The notes beneath the pieces are model-generated. The model searched no databases and was not told where the DNA came from. It worked only from the letters and a program-made list of their open reading frames with translations. This document shows, piece by piece, positions 10,301-21,500 of a DNA stretch of 28,394 nt; within the stretch, counting starts at the first letter, position 1, and each line of letters opens with the position of its first letter. The translations under genes were made by a program, and so were the position numbers. The DNA is from Lingula anatina (taxonomy: Eukaryota > Brachiopoda > Lingulata > Lingulida > Lingulidae): contig NW_019773993.1 in the NCBI RefSeq assembly GCF_001039355.2, positions 1 to 28,394 of the forward strand. Reading direction: 5' to 3'.

Positions 10301-13300
10301 CTATGATTTTATTGTATTGGAACTTATTCTGGAAAAATGTAAATAAATAAATCCCATGTCTTTACCTGTTCATATTCACAGAGAATCTTGCATACCAACT
10401 TGCGGTGCTGACCAGTTTGATCATCGGGATCACTGACAGGTGGCTGAAGATTGACCATACTCTTCTTGATGGCCTCAGCATGACCTTCAATTCCAACAAC
10501 ATAATTTAGAAACTTGTAATCAATAAGTGAAGAAAATGAAATAAATTATGTCCCCTTAATATAAAATGTTCACAAATACATAATATATAATTATCTTTTG
10601 AAAAGAATTAAAGTACCCTGCTAGAAACATTGGAGTTTTTGGAAGGTTAATTATCTAATTAACAAGTTTTTAATCATCACAATCACTTGGCATTAAAGAA
10701 TTTTTATCACCACGCATCATAAAATTTCGCATCATCTCTCTTTCTTTTCAGTTAACTCACTGAACCACATGTAATAAAAGAAGCAAATCAAGGCAAATTC
10801 ATCAAAAAAACAGAAAAAAAAGTTTCAAAATTAAAAAAAAAAGTGTACTGAGTACAAAACTGTACCTTCCAGGTCCACGTAGTCCAGTACGCACAGTTTT
10901 GGGTACGGCATGATATCAAGATTGATGGCATGGTGGACTTCAATAAACCTCATCAGCTTTCTCTGGATAAGCTCAAACTCCTCCTAAGAAAGTAGATATA
11001 ATGACAATTATCATGATGATGTTAATGATGATCATTGCCAGAAACACAGGACAGAGGTCAAGGTCTCATTTCAAAGAAGAAGGAAATAATGAAGTATATT
11101 GGGCAGACTGAACAATGAGTAAGAAATGGCTCAAATATTAGACAGACAGGCACTACAATTAAGATCTATCCTGGATTAAAGTAGCCTAAAAATAGTCAGA
11201 CTCAGTCTCAAAACATGGAGCAACTTCTAAGTACTAAGTTGTTTTTTAAAGTGAGGCTCAGGTGGTATATACATGTCCAGGTAAAAGATGTAAAGTAAGA
11301 TCTAGAAATACCTGTTACAGAAGGAAAGAAGGCTACAGCTAGTAGTGTCTGTTGAAAGGAAAATGAGAAAGAGGACAGTTGCTAGTGGCTCCACCTTGGG
11401 AGGATATCAAAAACTATCATACTTATTTTTTTTTAACAAATTTTAATTTTAATTCATTTTAATTTTAATTAATCTTAAAAGATCATTAGATTCACTCATA
11501 AAAATATAAGGTTTTTGTTTACTTTATCAACATATAATTCATTATCTTTAAAAAAGATCCAAGTGCTGTGTAATTTTGATTCCATAAGAATAAGAATTTT
11601 ACCATGTTATGGATACAGTCACTGCAGTGCATGTACTGGCGCCATTTCATGTGAATGTGGCATTTCATAAACATTTCAAACTTCAAAATTGTAAAATGAA
11701 ACATTTATTTTATCAGGTTTTGAACCAACCCCTAAAATGTTGCAATTTTATCACCTGGAAAGAGACAATTTTCTCTTGTTTCTGTCGTTTCTCCGCTGCT
11801 GGTGTGTGATCTGCAGCTTCCGCAGGTTGGGCCTTGACAGCTTCTTTCTTTTCCATTTCCTCCTTCACCTGAGCAATTCTGTCTTGTATTTCCTTCAGGA
11901 ACATTGGTGGATATTCCTTCAGATTCTGCTGAAAGTTGAACTTGGGGGGAAGAGTATTCTTCTTACTTGTGTCAGAGGCCCGTCCACGCATTAGAAGGAT
12001 GCTGACCTAAGATATCAAACAGATCAACTTTAATAACCTCCCTAAATACTGTACTCATCACATCAAAATATGTATGTTGCCAAAATTTATATTTTTCAGA
12101 CATTGTGTATCTTACTGATAAATAAAAGTCAAGAATGTTGTCTTAAAAAGCAATAGAGAAGTAGTTAACATATACAAAGCATGATAAATAAGGATTGTTA
12201 TGCAAAGGACTTAAATTCAACTAAGAGAAAACCATAAAAAAAAACAGCCATGGAGAAAAAACTACTTATAAAAATGTTGAATGAGACTTCTCTCTTTACA
12301 AACCTCACTGGTTTCCCATTCGCTCTTAGTTCCCACCACACACGCCACGAGAGGCTTGCGTAAGTTCAGCATGGCGAATCTTAGCTCCATCATGCAGTTA
12401 GGCGAGTTGGCATACTAAAATAGATATTAGTTCTATTCAATATAAATATCTGGGGGTGGGGGTGAGGGTAGAAAACAGATCTAAGCTTCAACAAGAACTA
12501 TGGGGAGTTTGCTCGCTGAAATAAATAAATTAAATTCTAGGTTCTACATCCTACAAAGCAGTCTAAACAAATGCAGTATATTGGGTATTATGCATACATA
12601 CAGTTCACTGAAGGTTCTCATTTTATTACCTCTGTCAAGGAGGTTATGTTTTCACCCCTGTTTGTCTGTCTGTTTTTCTGTCTGTGTGTCATCAACATAA
12701 CTCAAAAAGTTATGGACTGATTTTGATGAAATTTTCAGGAACTGTCAGAAGTGGGCCAAGGAACATATGATTAGTTTTTGGTGGTGATCCAGATCAATAA
12801 TCAATCAATAATCAATAATCAAAATATCAAAAATTTAGGGGTGAAACGGCATTGGATAGAGACTTTGCTGCCTTGGCGGAGGTCTGCGCTCTCTGAGTGC
12901 TTTTCTAGTTATTGAATACTACCTACCTCATCTGAGACACATGCCACAACCACCTTGGCCTTTTTCAACCCTTCACTGATGTCTTCAAACAAACCAGTCT
13001 GAAAGAGCAGGCATTACAAGAGCAGTTAAAAAAGAGAGGGCACATCAATTGCTAAGATTTACCCCTTACTTTAAGTTTCAGGCATTAAAAAGACAATGCT
13101 ACTAGTACCCCCTGTAATATGAACATTGTCACTTGCAATTGCCAAATGCCAGTAAAATTGAAGTCCCCCTAAAACTGGGTGTATACTTAGTTACTGGTAA
13201 CAGTTTTTGCTCTGGGTCCATAGATCTCACCATGTAAAACCCTGGTGACTTGTAAGACCAATGGTCTAAATGGTGTTTGACACAGGCTGTTAGTAGTCTA

Positions 13301-15491
13301 CATAAACCAAGGAGACCTTGAAGTGGCATCAAATTGTACGGTTGAGTATGTTACAACATTGACCATAAAATTAATTCTCCTATAAAGTTTATTTACATTC
13401 AACGACATAAAATTATCAAGGTGACAGTCAAATTTGGGTAAAATAGCATATGGAAATATCAGTCAAGTTTGGATAAAATAACATAAGAAAATATCGTAAT
13501 ATAGTAAAGATTTTCTATATTTACCTTTCCAGCTTGCTCAATATCAAGCCAGCACCTCACTCCCTGGGATTCCAGGTAGCTTCTAATTTCACGGGGGTCT
13601 CCCTTTTCCCATCCAAGGGCTCCATCCTTTTCGGCGGTGCCTTTCTTCACAGCATCGTGAGAATTGGACCAGCAGTAACTAATGAATACGTCCACAGCAT
13701 CTTGCTCTTTCTACAATAACAGTTACAAAAACCAGTAAAGATTCCTGTGACAGTCTTAAAATTATATTTTGATCTTCTCCTTTGTAATTTCATGATACTG
13801 ATTTCTTTTTTAATACTAATTTCTCATCTATATATGTAAGAAAGAGTGCAAGAAGTACCAGTGATTGATTCACTCTTGTATACCTAACTATCTGTAACTT
13901 TAAGAAAATACCAGTATATAAATATAAATAAGTTAAATTATCCCTCTTTTAACAAAAATACCACAATCCAAAAATAAAATAGAGGAGGTACAGAAAAATT
14001 ATGGTAATGGGTACTGGTAATCTAACCATACCCATCCACTAATCATCAGAGGTTTAGCAAACTTGCTATATGTACTGGTAGGTTACCCATACCCATGTAT
14101 GTTGGAGTGGATTGGCACTTTAAACACAGGAAAAAAATTGTCTTCCAAATTGACTAGGTTTCATCCAATAAAATCAACAAGTCAAAGATGCCTTTTTAAA
14201 AATGGCTACATAAAGCTCATTGGACATGCTTTCTATCACAGAAAATGATGACGAACTATGACCTTCAATGATGAAAGATTTTTGTGACACAAAAATCATA
14301 ATCACACAAATATCAATAATTTTCAAGCATCTTCCTCACCTTCTCTTCTTCTTCCAGTTTTGACTTCAACTTTTCCTTAAGTTCATCTAGCTTTGTATCA
14401 TAAACATCCTCCTTTGACAAGTCAACAAAGATCTAACAAATACAAAATACCTGGGTTAGCAACTTCCCTATTTTAAATAATATTTTCCAAAATGAATAGA
14501 TATAATTTCACTCCTACCCAATACCCATTATTTATGCACAAATAAAATGTAAATCACAGCAATTTTTAAGGTCCAGCAAGATGTAATGCACCCTATACAA
14601 TAGATACGTTGTGCCACAATTTAAGCATGAAAGATTCCAATGCTTCTTTATTCCCTATGCACTTTTAAGTTTCCAATAGTAAAATGCTATATTCTTTTCC
14701 ATGTGCAGTATTTTTAAAGCTCTTTGACTAGTAGCAGTGTTTAAACTTAAAACTTAATTCTATTTAAACATAAAGCTTTTAATTACATGATTGTATTATT
14801 GCATTGCCCTTAAATTTTTTGTTTTTAACTGAAACTCACTGGGTTAGACTTGCCCTTCAAGAAATCGACGGAAAATAGCTCTTTTTCAAATTTGAATGGG
14901 CACTGTAGAAAACATAAAACAGCTAAAGCTCTCAAATTATGCACATATGTGTGATATCATGTGAAGAATAAGTTCCGTAAATTTCAATTCAAGCAGTTGG
15001 GTATATTTTGAGACAGAACACTTTAAATGTGCAGCAAACCGTAACGCTAATCCCTTCAAGATCTCGACGAAAACCGGAAGTGCGTCATGACGTCACTCGC
15101 TTGTACTTGGAAAGCTGCTGGGTGATTTTCCGATGAGAAATATTTCGTGGCTTAGATATCTATACAAATGTTCGGAAAATTACCATGCAGATAAAAGAGA
15201 GTTTACTAATCAAAATTGAAACTGCATAATTACATAGAAAAACATTGTGCATTTCTGACCTCGACTTGTCAACTGTAAACAAAGTGTACTGAAGGCATAT
15301 CGCAAGCAAGCACGTGAATGCCGCGTTTGATACTTTGTATCAGACGCTTCGTTTACTTGACAACACAGTGTTTACGGTGTGCCTGACAGGAAAAACAGTG
15401 CAAAAAATTACGCACTTCCGGTTTTCGTCGATTTCTTGAAGGCGTCGATTTCTTGAAGGGCGAGTCTACAATCTCATCAATAAATAAATAA

Positions 15492-15524
<33 letters not shown>

Positions 15525-18500
15525 TACTCTTACTTCTTGGAGTCCAATATTCATGCCCAGTTCACTTTTTGTCCAATCAAAACTTTTGGTAATGGTGACT
15601 ATGACATACGGTTTCTTCAGCTTCTGGCTGGCATACTGAAAGAGCTCCTTACATTTCTCATCTTCTGCATACTCCTTGGACACCATTGCCAATAGAAGCT
15701 GCAAAAAATAAAATGCAAAGGATTAAAATAGTTCAATTTTCATCATGGCAACAATAATATTATGACTCAATTACTTTATTTTTGAGATAGATTTAGAAAT
15801 GTAATCAATAACTCTTCAATTGAAAGCTGGTGATGAAATACATAATGTCTTCCCTCGTGCATGCACTGAAACAAACTTTTAAGAAATAAAAAAACAAACA
15901 CAATTATATGTTTTCATCAGGGGAATAAATTACTGCAATACCATTTGAACAATAAATTAAATTTAATTTATCCAAGATAAAGACACCATATGCTGTAGAA
16001 TATCTTACCTTTGAATCTTTGAGAGGAACAATGAAGTCGCTCAATGTCTTAGTCCCAATATCTTCATCAAACCAACTAAAATTATACAACAGTTGCTAAT
16101 AATAATAATGCATTGGATAGGCTTCAAAACTGACCACGCCATTGGTAATTATTTAAATATGTCTACAGTGAAATTTTAATTCCTTCAATATCCGTCTGAC
16201 TTGTATAGTGGCAAAAACATTATTTATAAGCTTCTTCCTTTGTCTCTAGGAATTTAATTTTTTACAACTTAAACATACATCACTCTGGAAACACCCATTA
16301 TAAAAATGGTTTGTTCAAGGAAGGATAAAACATTAACAACTAGCAAAAAACAAATAGGTCAGTGCCATGTCACAATGGCATCTCATTGACCTATATACTT
16401 ATAGTGCCCATTATATTGTTCATGTGACAACTATAAAGTAAACGCTATGTACCAGGTGTAGCCCATGTTGTTGATATCTTGAACCACTTTAATGGGATCT
16501 GCAGCATTCTCAGTCAGGTTAGCTGCACAGTAGGACACCAAGATGTCAGTGGAGTTGTTCTTTCTCATGTCACGTAACTTCCTGATAGAATTCTCCAGCT
16601 GCATGTCCAGGTCACTCTTGCTGTCGGGCGGCATTATGGCTGGAGTCGTGAAAAAAATGCCAGTGGTGTATTATTCAAGGTACCTTGCACACACACACAC
16701 ACACGCACACACACACACACACATGCTCACACGCACATGCAAACACACACACACACAATAATAACCATATCATGATAAAGGTTTTGTTCAGTCTTTGTCT
16801 TAATCTTGTAACAAACTAAGGCTGTCTAGGACAACTGTTGGCAGATGATCTGATTATTTTAGCCAGCTGATTGTTTAAATGCTTAAAAATTAGTATGATA
16901 ATCATTTCTCAAAAAAAAAAATAATAATAATAATAATTTGCCAACCAATTAAGTTAATTTTGCCAACAACATTTACAAAAATACAAAACAATACTAAATC
17001 TATCAAATGTAAGGAAAATATGTGGCTTAATGAAAACAAATGAGGCCCTAGCATTTCCGTATGAAGATTTGCTATTAATGGCTATCATACCTTCCAGTTC
17101 ATTGAGGGAGATGCTGTGGAAGAACCTGTGACACTGCAGGAAAGCTCCAGCATGGTTAGACGCTTGGCGGATCAAGTTGTTGGGGAACAGAAACGGATCA
17201 TGTGTTCGCTACAATATAAAGTATATGCATTTTGTTACCTCTCTTTTTCATGCTCCAAGTTCTTTATTTTTTAAAATTATATGCAGGCTTGATGGATGTG
17301 TGCATATTAACCTTCATTCAGGTTGCTTTTACATAGCTGTAAACTGAGATACAATAATAGAAAAAATAAGGTTATCTTGCTCAGACATCAATGACCACAT
17401 TACCTGTTTGTTCACACAGTCAGGGCACTGGACAAGGTAGGTGTAAGTGACCCCATGGTAGGCCTCGGCTATCAACCCTTCAAACACCTCGTGAATCAAC
17501 AGCAACACATTCTCAGGCTCTGGACCTTGAACCTTCACTGACAGTTCATTCTCTCTGGATTATTTTAAAAATACAATAAAATGTTAGACCACCACCTTGT
17601 CAACTATTAGACTAAGTGAACTTTCAACATGTTTAGACGTATATCTTGAAAATTTCTGAAAACTGTTTGGTGTATTGAAATTCTACAGTAACTTTATTAT
17701 AATGGAATGAAGAAAGCTAAATGTTATGTCTGCAGGGATTACCTTGTCTGCTTTATGAGAGCAATATGGGCATTCTTCTTCAGGAATGATCCTTCCTTCC
17801 AAATTGCCTTGCCGTCTGTGAACTGGAACAGTCTCACCTGTAGTGACATAATTGTGAAAATAAACTGATAACAAAAGTTAAGAATCAGACCATGTTTGTC
17901 ATATAGTCACAGTAAAATTAAAATGTTATTAACATGTTTTCGCAAATGTTATAGAATTTCAAAAATATAAGAAAACATTATTAAAGCTTTTTCAAAATGT
18001 TTTACCACAATGTTATTTGAAAACATTTAAAAAATGTTTTTCCAAAATTATTTTTTTCTAAAATGCTTTTTTTCTAAAATGTTATTAAAAAATTTTCTTA
18101 ATGTTTTTCTAAAATGTTATTTGAAAACATCTTTAAAATATTTTTGTAAATCGTTATTTAAAAACATTTTGAAAATGTTTTTCTAAAACATTATTGGAAA
18201 ACATTTAAAAAATGTTTTTATAAAACATTATTCGCAAACATTTTTTAAATGTTTCTCTAAAACGTTACTTCGAAAATATTTTGATAACTTTTTAAAATGT
18301 TTTTCTACAATGTTATATGAAAACATTTTAAAGATGTTTTTCTAAAATGTTGTTTAAAAAACATTTTAAAATGTTTTTCTAAAATGTTATTTAAAAACAT
18401 TTTTAAAATGTTTTTCTAAAATGTTATTTAAAAACATTTTTAAAATGTTTTTCTAAAATATTTCGATAACTTTTTATTTTTAAAATGTTTTTCTAAAAGG

Positions 18501-21500
18501 TTATTCGAAAACATTTAAAAATGTTTTTCTAAAATGTTATTTAAAAAACATTTTAAAAATGTTTTTCTAAAATGTTATTTAAAAACATTTTTAAAATGTT
18601 TTTCTAAAATATTTCGATAACTTTTTAAAATGTTTTTCTACAATGTTATATGAAAACATTTTAAAGATGTTTTTCTAAAATGTTATTTAAAAACATTTTT
18701 AAAATGTTTTTCTAAAACGTTATTTAAAAACATTTTTAAAATGTTTTTCTAAAACGTTATTCGAAAACATTTAAAAATGTTTTTCTAAAATGTTATTTAA
18801 AAAACATTTTAAAAATGTTTTTCTAAAATGTTATTTAAAAACATTTTTAAAATGTTTTTCTAAAACATTATTTAAAAACATTTTTAAAATGTTTTTCTAA
18901 AACTTTATTAAAAATTTTTTTTAATGTTTTTCTAAAATGTTATTTGAAAACATCTTTAAAATATTTTTGTAAAATGTTATTTGAAAACATTTTGAAAATG
19001 TTTTTCTAAAACATTATTCGAAAACATTTAAAAATGTTTTTCTAAAACGTTATTCGAACACATTTTTTAAATGTTTCTCTAAATCGTTACTTCAAAAATA
19101 TTTCTATAACTTTTTAAAATGTTTTTCTACAATGTTATATGAAAACATTTAAAAATGTTTTTCTAAAATGTTATTTAAAAAACATTTTTAAAATGTTTTT
19201 TCTAAAATGTTATTTAAAAACATTTTTAAAATGTTTTTCTAAAACATTATTTAAAAACATATTTTAAATGTGTTTCTAAAACGTTATTCGAAAACATTTA
19301 AAAATGTTTTTCTAAAATGTTATTTAAAAAACATTTTAAAAATGTTTTTCTTAAATGTTATTTAAAAACATTTTTAAAATGTTTTTTTAAAACATTATTT
19401 AAAAACATTTTAAAAATGTTTTTCTAAAACTTTATTAAAATTTTTTTTAAATGTTTTTCTAAAATGTTATTTGAAAACATCTTTAAAATATTTTTGTAAA
19501 ATGTTATTTGAAAACATTTTGAAAATGTTTTTCTTAAACATTATCGAAAACATTTAAAAATGTTTTTCTAAAACGTTATTCAAACACATTTTTTAAATGT
19601 TTCTCTAAATCGTTACTTCAAAAATATTTCTATAACTTTTTAAAATGTTTTTCTACAATGTTATATGAAAACATTTAAAAATGTTTTTCTAAAATGTTAT
19701 TTAAAAAACATTTTAAAAATGTTTTTTCTAAAATGTTATTTAAAAACATTTTAAAAATGTTTTTCTAAAACATTATTTCAAAACATTTTAAAAATGTTTT
19801 TCTAAAACGTTATTTACAAACATTTTAAAAATGATTTTCTGAAATGTTATTTGATAACTTTTTAAAAATGTTTCTCTAAAACATTCGCAAACATTTTTTT
19901 AAAAATTATTATGTTTCAAGAAAAATGTTTTCAAAACATGATAATATGTTGAGAAAACACAGAAAACATTTTAAAAGCATTTTAAAAAATGGTTTTGAAT
20001 GACCTTTTAGAAAACAATATGAAAACTTTATTATAATGATTCAAGAAAAACTGTAAACAAAAATAGTATCCATTTATAAAATTGTTTGAGGCTGATAAGA
20101 CAAAACTAATTTTATAAACTAACTTATGAAAACTAAGCTGTCTTCACAAAGCACAAAACTCCAGTCATTTTGTAAAACAGATGTTTGTACCTGTGCCCTG
20201 TTGAACAATCCAGTTGGCAAATACGTGAACTGATACAACATCCTGGTCTCTCTGATCCCCGAGTCTGCCTCCAGATCAGGCCAGTCATACTGGAAATATG
20301 AAAAATGGTTATTAAAATTAGATTAGTGAATTTGAGGGCGAGGAAAAGAGATTACTGCCCCTGGGTGACAGAAATTGGTGCTGGGACAAAAGTTTAAATT
20401 ATTTTACTTCAGAACTTTACGTGTTGAGAAGCTTATAATGTCTACACACCTAGTAGCTATTCAGCTTGACAAATTACCAGTTCCTCTGGTGGAAAGAAAT
20501 TCCTAAATACACTACTTGTGCTAAAAATTTTAAAAGCACACATCAGTTGTACATCTATTACATGTAATATTACTATGCAAGCAAAAATATCCCACACTGA
20601 ATTTTGTTGATCTATCTAGGAAGTGAGTTTTCATGCATGACTACTCTTTTATGATAAATGAACATGGACTTCATGAAAGACTCTTAATTTTTTAAAACTC
20701 TAAAAAAAATACAAAAGTGAATTAATAACTACATAAAAATAAACAAAGAAAAAAAATCAAAATTTGGTCAGTTTAAGACTGACCTTTGGCTCCTCTCCAG
20801 GCAGCAGACATGGTACCAGGTTGACCTTCTGATCTGGCAAAGGGAAGGTCAGATCAAACTCCTGGGTCAACATCAGCAGCCACTCGTGATACTCCTTGTC
20901 ATACGCCTTCCAAATGACACCGATGTCTGAGTGGTTCAGGCGACCGTCCTGAGAGAAGAAGTAGAAATGTAGTAAAATTTTATTTATTTCAATAGTGTAG
21001 AAGTCTAAGTGTACTAGAAGTAATGTTTCTGTAAGTGACTCTGGTTAATATTTGTGTCTCTAACTGATTATAAGGACTGTATGTTCATATTGACATTTAG
21101 GTATATCTGAGTCATTAAAAAGTATGGAAAGCCGCAATGCAAGTTTTATTAATAATAATTATTTGACTGTAAAATATTGTTAAGTTTTATCATATTAATT
21201 TAATTTTAGAATATTTATTGTAATTTTTGTATTCTCTGCTCAGGTTAAAATAAATTATCTCAGTCTCTATCTAGATTGGTCTCACCTTAATGGCATTGGC
21301 CTTAATGGACACCACGCATGCCATGACATCAGCAATCCACTGCGGGTTGATGACCACATATTTCCTAAGGAACTCATTGTCAAAATACTGCACTGAGCCT
21401 AGGTAGGTCAGGAACTGGATGGCTTCCTTCAGCTGCAAGAACACAGTGATTCACAGTGAATACAAGTCAGGATATAGGATAAAAATGAAAGTCAAAGACT

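Noticed and set aside
12500-12700. Small + strand ORF
   Set aside because: It runs into the non-coding dispersed repeat and its Val/Cys/Ser-rich end is translated microsatellite-like sequence.
16543-16761. + strand ORF ending in His/Thr repeats
   Set aside because: It is antisense to exon 18 and then translated CA microsatellite.
17683-17874. Open frame with CPYC over exon 15
   Set aside because: It breaks phase with exons 14 and 16; the alternative frame gives a proper COR ending.
17938-19905. CRISPR-like or satellite-centromere interpretation of the array
   Set aside because: Units are contiguous without unique spacers, and the array sits in an intron of an animal gene, so it is a minisatellite.
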